DNA of 64,000 bases from NCBI GenBank assembly GCA_017405845.1, contig JAFQZQ010000031.1:80152-144151 (forward strand), given 5' to 3'. This document shows positions 53,238-62,002 of this stretch, piece after piece (position 1 is the first letter of the stretch; every line of letters begins with the position of its first letter). The notes beneath the pieces were generated by a model. That model searched no databases, was not told where the DNA came from, and worked only from the letters and a program-made list of their open reading frames with translations. The DNA comes from Mogibacterium sp. (GTDB lineage: Bacteria > Bacillota > Clostridia > Peptostreptococcales > Anaerovoracaceae). The position numbers were made by a program, and so were the translations under genes.

Positions 53238-54443
53238 TTATTCTTGTTCCAGCTGGCTTCTTGTTTTTATCGTCGCTGCATATGCACTGTTGCACAGTCC
53301 CAGCACCGCTGAAAGTATAAACAGGGTCTCTATTCCGAGGACCTTCCAGATCCAGCCTCCAAACAGTGCAACCAGTATAGTTATAAAGTGATTCACGGAT
53401 ACGCCGGTGGATATCGTCGCTCTTACCTCATCCGCGTTGTCTGCCAGATCCTGGACATACACATTTGATGCCATCGACGCCAGAGATATCATGGCATCCA
53501 GCACGTAGTTTGCACAGCATACTATGAACGCTATGTGCATCGGGAAGATGTGATGCGCGAATCCGTAAAAGAAACATACTATTACAAGTATGAGAGTATC
53601 TGAGATCATTACGATCTTATATCCGAAACGGTCGATGATCCGCCCCACCAGCGGCGACACAAAATATGAACAAATGGATGAGATGGCAAACAGTATGCTT
53701 ATGTCCATGGCAGTTGCACCGTAGAACAGCACGAGCACATAAGGGCCAAAAGTAAAGAATATCTGCTTCCTGGCACCATAGAAAAGTTCAAGCATATAGT
53801 ACTTGTTATACTTTTTGTGGAAATAGAACCTTCTCTTTGTCGGGTCCGGTTTGCTTTCTCCTTTTATCCGGAGAGATGCAAGAAATCCGAGGAATATGAT
53901 CACAGCGCTCATCAGAAAGATAGGCTTGAATAAAGACTGCCTGTTGCCGAGTACAAGGAAAATACATATTACCACAAAGTAACCCGCCAGGGTTCCTATC
54001 TGATATACCGCATTCTGCCTGCCAAGGGCTACACCGCTTTTCCCCTCTTTAGCGTATTCCAGAGTGAGCGTGTTTCTCATTCCAAGCTGTATATGCTCTC
54101 CAAGCGAATATATGAATATCGCGATTATGACCAGCACCTTTGTGGACGGGATCACAGTCTGCATAGTCATTCCCGCAAGCATGATCAAGGCGCCTATCTG
54201 ATAGATTCGTACTGCGGAGAACTCATACAGAAGCGCAAGCACAAAAATGAGGGCCAGCCCCGGAAGTTCTCTGAAAAACTCGGATACGCCCTTGTCGAAC
54301 TCCGACATGCCCGCAACCTCTGCAAGATAGTTGTCGATTATTCCCTTGTACAGGCCATACGAAAGAGCAAACGTGATTATGGATATGAAGAACGCTTTAT
54401 AACTCGATTCAGGCCTGAATGTGTCCCTTAATTTCTGTATCAT
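53238..54443 (-). CDS. Major facilitator superfamily transporter
   Basis: The 401-residue protein (start 54443, AGGAAGG upstream; the frame opens 27 codons earlier without support) has 12 hydrophobic helices and the loop SPLVGRIIDRFGYKIVMISD, an MFS motif-A-like segment in the second half. The substrate is unknown. The N-terminal helix is FFISIITFALSYGLYKGIID. It lies between tRNA-Arg and pepT and is divergent from pepT. Confidence 0.8.
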   Translation of the reverse strand: MIQKLRDTFRPESSYKAFFISIITFALSYGLYKGIIDNYLAEVAGMSEFDKGVSEFFRELPGLALIFVLALLYEFSAVRIYQIGALIMLAGMTMQTVIPSTKVLVIIAIFIYSLGEHIQLGMRNTLTLEYAKEGKSGVALGRQNAVYQIGTLAGYFVVICIFLVLGNRQSLFKPIFLMSAVIIFLGFLASLRIKGESKPDPTKRRFYFHKKYNKYYMLELFYGARKQIFFTFGPYVLVLFYGATAMDISILFAISSICSYFVSPLVGRIIDRFGYKIVMISDTLILVIVCFFYGFAHHIFPMHIAFIVCCANYVLDAMISLASMASNVYVQDLADNADEVRATISTGVSVNHFITILVALFGGWIWKVLGIETLFILSAVLGLCNSAYAATIKTRSQLEQE

Positions 54444-54602
54444 ACCAAACCTTCCTAATACCCTCTGAATTGTCATTCTACTTGATATGCTTTGGCATTT
54501 CAAATAATTAGCCTCGATTGCCAAAGCAGTGTTAAAACAGTATTATTATCATTGGCGGGAATATCAGATACGCCAATAAATTGATCCGGAGGTTATTCAT
54601 CA

Positions 54603-55814
54603 ATGAGCAGCGTAGTTGACAGATTCATGAGGTATATTTCCATTGACACGCAGTCCGATGAGGACAGTCAGACATCTCCAAGTACGGCAAAGCAATTCCG
54701 TCTGGCGAGACTGCTGGCCGAAGAAATGACAGAGCTGGGCGTTTCAAACGTCAGGCTTGACGACAAGCACTGCTACGTCTACGGAGAAATCCCTTCAAAC
54801 GTAAGCATTGATATGCCTGCCCTCGGGTTCATAGCTCACATGGATACATCCCCAAGCGCTCCGGGAGATGCCAGCCACGCAAGGATACATCAGAACTACA
54901 GCGGCGGCGTGATACAGCTCAACGACACCGTAGCTCTCAATCCGGAAATCTATCCGGAGCTCAAAGATTATGTTGGCTGCGATCTCATCGTTACTGACGG
55001 AGTTTCACTCCTTGGAGGCGATGACAAAGCAGGCATCGCCGAGATCATGACCATGGCAGAAGCATTGATAAACGATCCATCCATTCCGCATGGCAAGGTT
55101 GGTCTTGCATTCACATCTGATGAAGAAGTCGGAAGAGGAGCAGATCATTTTGACATAGAAGGCTTCGGCATGGACTATGCTTACACCGTTGACGGCGGGG
55201 TTCTCGGCGAGCTCGAATACGAGAACTTCAACGCCGCTGAAGCGCGCGTCTACTTCAAGGGCCGCGACATCCATCCCGGATATGCAAAGGACATCCTGAT
55301 AAACGCAGTCAGGATCGCGACCGAACTTGAGAGGATGCTCCCTCAGGAACAGAGGCCTGAATACACTGATGGATATGACGGCTTCTTCCACATGACGCAG
55401 CTGACCGGAACGCCGGCGGAAGCTGAATCGCGTTACATAATAAGAGACCACGACTCTGCTCTTTTCGAAAAGAAAATCGCACTCATGCGCAAATGCGTCG
55501 ATTACTTCAACACCAAGTATGAGAACACTGTCACACTCGAAATACGCGAACAGTACAGAAACATGCGCGAGCATATCGAACCGCATATGTTCCTCATAGA
55601 CAACGCAAAAGCGGCATTCAAGGCATGTGGCGTGGAGCCGATTATCATCCCGATAAGAGGCGGTACTGACGGAGCAAGGCTCACATATGAAGGACTTCCT
55701 TGCCCTAACCTTTCAACCGGCGGACTGAACTTCCACTCCAACACCGAGTACATCCCGGTTCAGTCTCTCGAAAAGATGGTCGATGTTCTTGTTGAACTGG
55801 TCAAAGTAAAATAG
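54603..55814 (+). CDS. pepT: Peptidase T (tripeptidase)
   Basis: The 403-residue M20 metallopeptidase removes N-terminal residues from tripeptides in the cytoplasm. The family start RFMRYISIDTQSDED, first metal ligand region GFIAHMDTSPSAPG, the bridging-aspartate motif LLGGDDKAGIAEI with the following TSDEEVGRGADHFD, and PIRGGTDGARLTYEGLPCPNLSTGG are all present. GGAGG precedes the ATG. It fits an amino-acid-fermenting lifestyle. Confidence 0.96.
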   Translation: MSSVVDRFMRYISIDTQSDEDSQTSPSTAKQFRLARLLAEEMTELGVSNVRLDDKHCYVYGEIPSNVSIDMPALGFIAHMDTSPSAPGDASHARIHQNYSGGVIQLNDTVALNPEIYPELKDYVGCDLIVTDGVSLLGGDDKAGIAEIMTMAEALINDPSIPHGKVGLAFTSDEEVGRGADHFDIEGFGMDYAYTVDGGVLGELEYENFNAAEARVYFKGRDIHPGYAKDILINAVRIATELERMLPQEQRPEYTDGYDGFFHMTQLTGTPAEAESRYIIRDHDSALFEKKIALMRKCVDYFNTKYENTVTLEIREQYRNMREHIEPHMFLIDNAKAAFKACGVEPIIIPIRGGTDGARLTYEGLPCPNLSTGGLNFHSNTEYIPVQSLEKMVDVLVELVKVK

Positions 55815-55835
55815 TTCAATACAAATATGCAATAC

Positions 55836-55865
55836 AAAACGGATCTCCGCGGAGATCCGTTTTTC
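55836..55865. terminator. Bidirectional terminator between pepT and the sirtuin gene
   Basis: A self-complementary AAAACGGATCTCC...GGAGATCCGTTTT segment with A-rich left and T-rich right flanks, between two convergent genes. Confidence 0.88.
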
Positions 55866-56590
55866 TATTCTTCACTGAGCCTTCTGAACACCTCTTCAAC
55901 ATCTTCACGTATGAGGAGTGTGGCTCTTTCATCTGCAGGAGTCGGCGACTTGTTGATCACCACGAGGTTTCTTCCGCCGAAGTCGTCTATGAGAGATGCA
56001 GCCGGTTCGACCGAAAGCGATGTGCCGGCGACGATCATAGTGTCAGCGCCCGAGATTTCCCTCTGCGCACCTATCATGGTGTATTTGTCAGGTATCTCTC
56101 CATAGAGCACCACCCACGGTTTGATGATGCCTCCGCAGCGGTCACATCTCGGCACGCCTTCGCTTTGAAGGATCTTTTCAAGAGGATACTCAGCTTCACA
56201 GTCGACGCAGTAATTCTCTCGGACACTCCCGTGAAGCTCATACACCCTTTTGTTGCCGGCTTCCCTGTGCAGCCCGTCGATGTTCTGCGTAACGATGCCG
56301 CGCAGTTTATCACGCTTCTCAAGCATATACAGGTATCTGTGCACGGCATTAGGCTTCGCATCCGGATATATCATGTGCCTGCGGTAGAAGTCATAGAACT
56401 CCGTCGTATGCAGCAAAAAATACGTGGCACTCAGTATCTCTTCAGGGGAAATGCCTTTATATTTTTCGGAATACAGTCCGTCCTCCGAGCGGAAATCCGG
56501 TATGCCGCTTGCCGTCGACACACCTGCCCCGCCGAAGAACACTATCCGCCGCGATCTTTCGATTATTTCCTTAAGCTTTTCGACACTCAC
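55865..56590 (-). CDS. Sirtuin-family NAD-dependent protein deacylase
   Basis: The enzyme removes acyl groups from lysine using NAD. From the GTG at 56590, which has CGGAG seven bases upstream, it has 241 residues; the longer ATG frame at 56632 would overlap DUF2804 by 29 bases. Motifs are GGAGVSTASGIPDFRS, TQNIDGLHREAG, ELHGS with the catalytic histidine, and a four-cysteine zinc site (YCVDC and CDRCGG). It appears to be a canonical active sirtuin. It lies 13 bases after the DUF2804 gene. Confidence 0.92.
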   Translation of the reverse strand: MSVEKLKEIIERSRRIVFFGGAGVSTASGIPDFRSEDGLYSEKYKGISPEEILSATYFLLHTTEFYDFYRRHMIYPDAKPNAVHRYLYMLEKRDKLRGIVTQNIDGLHREAGNKRVYELHGSVRENYCVDCEAEYPLEKILQSEGVPRCDRCGGIIKPWVVLYGEIPDKYTMIGAQREISGADTMIVAGTSLSVEPAASLIDDFGGRNLVVINKSPTPADERATLLIREDVEEVFRRLSEE

Positions 56591-56603
56591 GCCGGGTCTC
56601 CGT

Positions 56604-57626
56604 TCAATATTTGTTGTGCACCTTCTCTGCAAAGCACATTACATCCTTGATATTGATCTCTGTTCCGTCATCGAGGACCGCTTTGCCGCTCATTTTTCCG
56701 AATACCTGGTGCTGGTCTGATACGATCACCTTGTAATCCAGACAGGCAGCTCTGTCGAGCACCGGTTCGAAAGTCATCTCGAAGCGACCGTCTGAAGATG
56801 TAAACTTCCATGTATCCATATATCCGCTCTCAGGAATCACAAACTCCACATCATCGAGTTTATGGGCCTTGCCATTCCAGAAAAGTATGTTCTCTGAGGC
56901 CGCACTCGTGTCACCGAACCCGTAACCGATGTTCCAGCCGAAACTGTTTCCGTTAATGTCGGCATTACCCGATCCCCAAAACCAGGTGTTATCGTAAGTC
57001 CATACGCCTCTGCCCCAGTCGAGAGTACCGAAGTCCGTCGAAGGATCGAAGCGGTATTTTTTACCGTCAAAACTTATATATCCCGAAGCTCTCATGCAAT
57101 TGATTTTCTGATTGTAATAGAAGGCATGCTTCTGAGGCCACGGAGTCGCGATCACCATGGAGTCCATAGGCGGCTGTTCCAGCACGATCTCCGCATCAAG
57201 AGGCTTGCCATCCAAGAAGTTCTCAAAGTGACATTTGAGATGCCTTGAGCGGTATTTGACCTCGAAGCTCATCTGCAGCCTCTTGTCGCTGTATTTCGTG
57301 GTTCCGTACGAAGAATCGTTTGGCAGACTCAGCTTGCCCATAGGAAAAGCGTTAAGCACGGTCTCGGTGTGTTCCCATGGCTCATCTCCAAACACGAGCA
57401 GCGATACCGACTGCAGGCCAATGTAGCCATCATCTGAGATAGTGAACGCAGCAGCAAAGTCCTTGTTCACCACCAGGTAATAATCCCATTCTTTTATACG
57501 GAATGCAGGTGCCTTGATGTCATCCCTGCGGTACTTCTGCACCAGACTTCTCGACCATCCCGGCTCTCTAAGCTCGCCCTTGTCATCGAGTAAAAGCTGC
57601 ACATTCGTTACTTCGTGATTTCTCAT
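56604..57626 (-). CDS. DUF2804 domain protein
   Basis: The 340-residue protein shows DUF2804 features: an N-terminal LREPGWSRSLVQKYRRDDIKA, and a central FDPSTDFGTLDWGRGVWTYDNTWFWGS region rich in aromatic residues, with beta-rich character throughout and no membrane helix or signal peptide. The family is related in fold to lipocalin/AttH-like proteins but has no proven function. It is followed by the sirtuin gene and preceded by the DUF4298 gene, 19 bases apart. Confidence 0.82.
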   Translation of the reverse strand: MRNHEVTNVQLLLDDKGELREPGWSRSLVQKYRRDDIKAPAFRIKEWDYYLVVNKDFAAAFTISDDGYIGLQSVSLLVFGDEPWEHTETVLNAFPMGKLSLPNDSSYGTTKYSDKRLQMSFEVKYRSRHLKCHFENFLDGKPLDAEIVLEQPPMDSMVIATPWPQKHAFYYNQKINCMRASGYISFDGKKYRFDPSTDFGTLDWGRGVWTYDNTWFWGSGNADINGNSFGWNIGYGFGDTSAASENILFWNGKAHKLDDVEFVIPESGYMDTWKFTSSDGRFEMTFEPVLDRAACLDYKVIVSDQHQVFGKMSGKAVLDDGTEINIKDVMCFAEKVHNKY

Positions 57627-57645
57627 TTACGTCACCGTTTCCCTT

Positions 57646-57963
57646 TCAGAACTCCTTCTCCTCCATGCATCTGAGCACAGCTCTCTGCAATCTCGCCATC
57701 AATGCCCTGTGATCTGTTATGAGATCATATACCGCATCTTCGGACAGGACTCCCCTTTTAAGTCCATCAGGCAGCTTACCCGCCTCATCGGCCTCGAAGT
57801 CATCCATCCATTTTTTGCTTCCGTAGTAATCTTCGAGCTTATAGTATTTGCTTTCTGTCTTTTCATACCTGTCCATCGCTTCTGCAAGTTCTGCAATGGC
57901 AGCACCGGCCTCATCCAGATAAGATTCCATTTTTTTGATTCTTTCAGTCTGCACCTTGCTCAT
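57646..57963 (-). CDS. DUF4298 domain protein
   Basis: The 105-residue protein starts at 57963 (AAAGGAG upstream); the frame opens 21 codons earlier within the DMT transporter gene. It is mostly helical, with an N-terminal coiled coil (RIKKMESYLDEAGAAIAELAEAMDRYE) and the DUF4298 core YYKLEDYYGSKKWMDDFEADEAGKLP. The function is unknown. It sits 13 bases after the EamA transporter. Confidence 0.8.
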   Translation of the reverse strand: MSKVQTERIKKMESYLDEAGAAIAELAEAMDRYEKTESKYYKLEDYYGSKKWMDDFEADEAGKLPDGLKRGVLSEDAVYDLITDHRALMARLQRAVLRCMEEKEF

Positions 57964-57976
57964 GAGATTTCTCCTT

Positions 57977-58873
57977 TTATACCGCTTTCTTATCGCCTGC
58001 CAGTTCGCTGACCGCTGCTGCGCCAAGTATCATAACAGCTCCGATGACCGTATAGATCGTGATTGGCTCTCTCAGGAAGAACGCCGAGAGCAGTACAGCT
58101 TCCACAGGATCGATGTAACTCAGAATGCCCACGGTCTGTGTCGGCAGCTTGTTCACTGCGTCGAAGTAGATGATATATCCGATTCCGGTGTGCAAAACTC
58201 CCAATAGCAGCAGGCAGATAATGCCTGTGACCGTAACGTTCACCTCTGCAAAAGCTCCGGTAGCTGCAGAATAAGGAAGCATTATCACCGAAACGAGCGC
58301 CAGCTGCATGATGGTGGTATTCACCGGCGAGATGTCCTTCATATACTTATTGATCAGTACGACCAGGGCATAGAAGAATCCTCCCGACACGCCAAAGATA
58401 GCGCCCTTCAGTTCGGAGATGTGGAATCCGGTCTGTATGACCCCGGACACCATTATCATTCCGCAGAATGCCACAGCTACGCATCCCAGCCTTTTGGCAG
58501 TGAGTTTCTCTGAGAACACGGCTGCACCTATGAGAATATAGAACACCGGCTGCATGTAATAGCAGAGCGTGCTGGTCGCTATGGTTGTATATTTGTACGC
58601 CTCAAACTGGCATATCCAGTTGCAGCACATCAGGACAGAGCTCAGAAGGAGCCACCCGATATTTCTTCTGATAGCCTTCGCATCCGGCCTTTCCCGGCGC
58701 AGAGTCAGAAGTATTAATATAGTGATCACTCCAAAGAAAGCCCGCCCAAGACAAATGATGCTCGACGGCATATTGATAAATCTCGATAGAGCTCCTATTG
58801 TGCCAAAGAGCAACATCGTGAAAATGAGCTGCAGTCTTGCGTTGTTTCTCTTGTCCATATCCCTTTTATTCAT
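57977..58873 (-). CDS. EamA-family DMT transporter
   Basis: The 298-residue protein has ten helices in two EamA repeats (LIFTMLLFGTIGALSRFI; FFYALVVLINKYMKDISP) and ends in a short charged tail. The second repeat contains GIGYIIYFDAVNKLPTQTVGILSYIDPVEAVLLSAFFL (in part), which is typical. The substrate is unknown. Its start, 8 bases after the msrA stop, has no good ribosome site; ATG at 58858 is an alternative five codons in. Confidence 0.85.
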   Translation of the reverse strand: MNKRDMDKRNNARLQLIFTMLLFGTIGALSRFINMPSSIICLGRAFFGVITILILLTLRRERPDAKAIRRNIGWLLLSSVLMCCNWICQFEAYKYTTIATSTLCYYMQPVFYILIGAAVFSEKLTAKRLGCVAVAFCGMIMVSGVIQTGFHISELKGAIFGVSGGFFYALVVLINKYMKDISPVNTTIMQLALVSVIMLPYSAATGAFAEVNVTVTGIICLLLLGVLHTGIGYIIYFDAVNKLPTQTVGILSYIDPVEAVLLSAFFLREPITIYTVIGAVMILGAAAVSELAGDKKAV

Positions 58874-58881
58874 CTCGTCTG

Positions 58882-59373
58882 CTATTGTTTGGCTATGGTG
58901 AAGAACTCCGCCGGTATGTGACAGTAACCACCCGGGTTCTTATCGAGGTACTTCTGGTGGTATTCCTCCGCAGTGAAGAAGTTTGCGAGCGGCTTTACCT
59001 CGACCGCAAGAGCTTGTCCTATAAGAGATTCCTCTTCTTTGTACGCCTTTTGGATGGTCTCAAGCATATCCGGGTCGCTGTAATATATTCCCGTGCGGTA
59101 CTGGATACCCACATCGTGTCCCTGCTTATTGACCGATGTCGGATCTATTACCATAAAATAGTATCTAATCAGCTGCTCAAGACTGATCACACTTTCATCG
59201 AATTCTACCAGAACAGTCTCTGCATGGCCGCTGCTGGCACAGACGTCCTGATATGACGGTGCGTCATCCGGTCCGTTGGCATAACCGACTTCCGTCCTGA
59301 TTACTCCATCAAACTGGTCGAAGTACTTCTGAGTTCCCCAGAAGCATCCTCCTGCGAAATATATGGTCTTCAT
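58882..59373 (-). CDS. msrA: Peptide methionine-(S)-S-oxide reductase MsrA
   Basis: MsrA repairs the S-epimer of methionine sulfoxide in proteins and free methionine. The 163-residue protein (start 59373, AAAGGA upstream) has the catalytic C10 in FAGGCFWGTQKYF, then GYANGPDDAPSYQDVCASSGHAE and the C-terminal GGYCHIP. It directly follows the free-Met-(R)-sulfoxide reductase gene, so the two together cover both epimers of free methionine sulfoxide. Confidence 0.95.
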   Translation of the reverse strand: MKTIYFAGGCFWGTQKYFDQFDGVIRTEVGYANGPDDAPSYQDVCASSGHAETVLVEFDESVISLEQLIRYYFMVIDPTSVNKQGHDVGIQYRTGIYYSDPDMLETIQKAYKEEESLIGQALAVEVKPLANFFTAEEYHQKYLDKNPGGYCHIPAEFFTIAKQ

Positions 59374-59390
59374 GGTTCTTTTCCTTTCGT

Positions 59391-59840
59391 TCAAGACAGA
59401 ATTGATTCAAGAATGCGGACAAAGGCTTCCAGTCCTTCTTTATCTGCTTCGTTGAATCTGCACAGCAGCGGGCTGTCTATATCGAGCACGCCGTAGCATG
59501 CCCCTCCTGCATGGATCGGAATCACTATCTCAGAATTGCTCGCAGAGTCGCATGCGATATGTCCGGGGAATTCATGTACATTCTTCACCAGCTGTGTTCT
59601 GTCTTCTGCAATCGCCGTGCCGCAGACGCCTTTACCGACCTCTATAACCGTGCACGCCGGCTTTCCCTGAAACGGTCCAAGCAGAAGCTTCCCCTCTTTC
59701 ATCAAATAGAATCCGGCCCAGTTGATATCCTGTAATGAATCCCAAAGAAGGGCAGCTGCGTTCGAAAGCACTGTCATATCCCACGCAACGCCTTCAGATA
59801 AGCTTCCGAGCTGTCTGCACATCAAATCGTAATCCGTCAT
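59391..59840 (-). CDS. GAF-domain free methionine-(R)-sulfoxide reductase
   Basis: The 149-residue single GAF domain carries the three cysteines of fRMsr enzymes: C63 in GKPACTVI, C73 in GVCGTA and C97 in HIACDS, plus NWAGFYLM and YGVLDIDSP. It reduces free methionine-R-sulfoxide with thioredoxin. AAAGGG precedes the ATG. It is paired with msrA on the same strand. Confidence 0.92.
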   Translation of the reverse strand: MTDYDLMCRQLGSLSEGVAWDMTVLSNAAALLWDSLQDINWAGFYLMKEGKLLLGPFQGKPACTVIEVGKGVCGTAIAEDRTQLVKNVHEFPGHIACDSASNSEIVIPIHAGGACYGVLDIDSPLLCRFNEADKEGLEAFVRILESILS

Positions 59841-59882
59841 TTCACAATACCCTTTCTTCTCATTCTCATTTTTATATGCCTG

Positions 59883-60355
59883 TCACTTTGTATTTATCCG
59901 GATCACCAGATTGTTGAGGTGGAGCATAGAAGTATAGCTGACATCTTTTGCCTCTGCCATTACCATTTTAAGGCCTATCATTCTGCTCTCATCCTCTTCA
60001 TTAAACACCATCTCATATCCATCTATAGGGTCAAGCCTTGGCGTATCATCTCTGAATCTTAATATAAGCTCATCTTCTTTATGTACTATCCTGATGCTCA
60101 GAATATGTTTTTTGTCGTCCTTAGTGAAGCCTTTCTCCAGAACATTCCGACAGCAGCAAAAAGGATGATGGCAGGCGATACAAGTCCGGCAGCCGCCCTG
60201 GCAGTTTCATCCATCATATTGCTCACTACAAAACCATCGATAACCGTACCAAGCACCGTCATGATATTGGACACAAAGTACGATATGATCGTTACGCGAA
60301 AAGTTCTCCCTGTTAAGGTACTATCTTTTTTTCTGCTGTCTTTCCGTTGCTCATT
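59883..60355 (-). pseudogene. Decayed MATE transporter fused to an ATPase (HATPase_c) domain
   Basis: This 600-base stretch without an intact ORF holds two coding fossils in sequence. From the ATG at 60355, MSNGKTAEKK runs into a frameshift at an A7 tract; one frame on reads FRVTIISYFVSNIMTVLG and TVIDGFVVSNMMDETARAAA, the first two helices of a MATE protein. After AAVGMFW comes a jump to another frame encoding ILSIRIVHKEDELILRFRDD, then MIGLKMVMAEAKDVSY and a stop at 59883, the end of an anti-sigma-type histidine-kinase-like ATPase. About 400 middle residues are missing. Intact MATE-ATPase fusions exist in Clostridia, so this is an internal-deletion remnant. Confidence 0.75.
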
Positions 60356-60380
60356 TCCAATTGAATATAGTATATCGCAA

Positions 60381-60407
60381 AGCCCCCAACTTTTACAGTT
60401 GGGGGCT
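60381..60407 (-). terminator. Hairpin terminator after the tyrosine phenol-lyase gene
   Basis: A perfect 10-bp GC-rich stem (AGCCCCCAAC with its complement) and 7-base loop, followed on the minus strand by TTTGCG, a short T-run. It lies 35 bases after the stop codon. Confidence 0.7.
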
Positions 60408-60442
60408 TAATATCACGACTTTGATGCAAAATGAATCTATAT

Positions 60443-61891
60443 CTACTGGTCTTCTCCGAAATCCGCTTTGTATGCGGCAACCAGTTTTTCAGGCCAGTCA
60501 GATGTTGCCTCGAGTTTGCCGGTAAAAAATCTCAAAGTTGCAGGCTCATGCACGAATCTCAGTCCGCCTATCATGTCTCTGTGATCATATACCCACTTTA
60601 CCCTGTCTATCACGTACTCTACCTGGGAAAGGGTGAACACACGCCTCGGCAATGCCAGCCTTACCAGCTCCATCGATGCAAATCTTTCGCTTCCGTCAGC
60701 GTTTCTTTCTTCGGAAAGAGTACCACGTTCCATTCCGCGTATGCCTCCGCACAGGTAGAACGCACATACAAGGGCTCCGGCCGGGTATTCCTGCTGAGGT
60801 ATGTGTGAAACGAAGCTGGTAGCATCCACATGTGCTCCCAGACCCCCTGCAGGAGTTATCATCGGCACCCCGTATTCGACGAGCTTGTCAACGCAGTACT
60901 TTATGAACTGTGGGCCATGAGAGATAATGTCCATGTCCATCGACTCATCGAAGCCGACAGTCATTGCTTCGATCTCGCGCACGGACATGCCGCCGTATGT
61001 GAGGAAGCCTTCGAACATAGGGACCAGATCCTCCATCGAATGGAACAGCTCTTCATCCCTTACCAGAATTGCTCCGCCGCGTGCGAAGCCGAACTTCCTG
61101 GCTGAGAAATATATAATGTCAAACTGATCGGCGATCTCTCTTGTGATATCGCGCACGGACATGTCCTTGCGCTCTTCATCACGTATCTTTATGAAGTAGA
61201 GATTATCCTGCAGTAGCGATGCATCCAGCACCGACAGTATTCCGTGCTTTCTTGCAACGGCACAGGCATCCTTGAAGCTCTGCACCGATACAGGCTGTCC
61301 GCCGATCAGGTTGGTGCCGGCTTCAAGTCTCATGAAGGAAACATTGTCTGCACCTTCCTTTTCTATGCATGCCTCCAGTTTATCGAGGTCGATGTCCCCC
61401 TTGAAAGGAAGATCGCTCTGCGATACAAGGCCTTCGTCCTTTACAAGCTCCTCAACATGGCCGCCCAGTCTGGTTATGTGAGCCTTGGCCGTCGTGAAAT
61501 GATAGTTCATGATCACGCAGTTTCCCGGCTTTACGAATCTGGTCGCGAGAATATTCTCGCATGCTCTTCCCTGATGCGCAGGCAGGCAGTATTTCATGCC
61601 GAATATCTCCTCAAGCTTATCCCTCATACGGAAGAACGATTCGCTCCCTGCATATGCATCGTCAGGTGTCATCATGCCGGCGAGCATCTGGTCACTCATC
61701 GCATTTACACCGGAGTCAGTAAGCATATCCATGAAGATGTCGCCGTTATGAAGCTGGAATGTATTGAATCCGGCCTCTTTCATTCTTTCGAGTCTCTGAT
61801 CGGCAGGCAACAGCTGAAGCTGTTGAACGATCTTTACTTTGTGCATCTCTACCGGAATTGGTTCGTGATCATAAAACTTGATTGCGGGCAT
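60443..61891 (-). CDS. tpl: Tyrosine phenol-lyase (tryptophanase-family beta-lyase)
   Basis: This PLP enzyme splits tyrosine to phenol, pyruvate and ammonia. The 482-residue protein aligns with both tryptophanase and tyrosine phenol-lyase; PLP-lysine K266 lies in YFSARKFG. At the three specificity sites it has the lyase type: T133 in NYHFTT (T124 in Citrobacter; Asp in tryptophanase), R389 in GMERG (R381; not Arg in tryptophanase) and F455 in LRFFTGK (F448; H463 in E. coli TnaA). AGGAGG stands before the ATG. The leader holds a terminator and an ORF with six Tyr codons, which independently supports tyrosine as the relevant amino acid. Confidence 0.85.
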   Translation of the reverse strand: MPAIKFYDHEPIPVEMHKVKIVQQLQLLPADQRLERMKEAGFNTFQLHNGDIFMDMLTDSGVNAMSDQMLAGMMTPDDAYAGSESFFRMRDKLEEIFGMKYCLPAHQGRACENILATRFVKPGNCVIMNYHFTTAKAHITRLGGHVEELVKDEGLVSQSDLPFKGDIDLDKLEACIEKEGADNVSFMRLEAGTNLIGGQPVSVQSFKDACAVARKHGILSVLDASLLQDNLYFIKIRDEERKDMSVRDITREIADQFDIIYFSARKFGFARGGAILVRDEELFHSMEDLVPMFEGFLTYGGMSVREIEAMTVGFDESMDMDIISHGPQFIKYCVDKLVEYGVPMITPAGGLGAHVDATSFVSHIPQQEYPAGALVCAFYLCGGIRGMERGTLSEERNADGSERFASMELVRLALPRRVFTLSQVEYVIDRVKWVYDHRDMIGGLRFVHEPATLRFFTGKLEATSDWPEKLVAAYKADFGEDQ

Positions 61892-61926
61892 TTTTGTGTA
61901 CCTCCTTTATTTCTCTGTTCCCAAAC

Positions 61927-61954
61927 AAAAACTCCGCAGCTGTTTGCTGCGGAG
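61927..61954 (-). terminator. Attenuator terminator in the tpl leader
   Basis: CTCCGCAGC (61946-61954) pairs perfectly with GCTGCGGAG (61932-61940) around AAACA, followed by TTTTT (61927-61931). It stands 35 bases before the tpl ATG, not after a gene. Its 5' arm and loop (CAGCAAACAGCT) are complementary to the leader segment AGCTGTTTTGCTG (62006-62018) with one bulged U, giving a competing antiterminator. Confidence 0.85.
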
Positions 61955-62002
61955 CGTCGTCTACTTTCATGTTGTCACATTTATCGCATAACGATCATAT
62001 AC

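Noticed and set aside
61927..61954. Hairpin before tpl as merely the terminator of the upstream ATPase gene
   Set aside because: It lies over 210 bases after the ATPase stop and behind a Tyr-run ORF whose end can pair with it; an attenuator explains more, although read-through termination of the ATPase transcript may be an additional effect.
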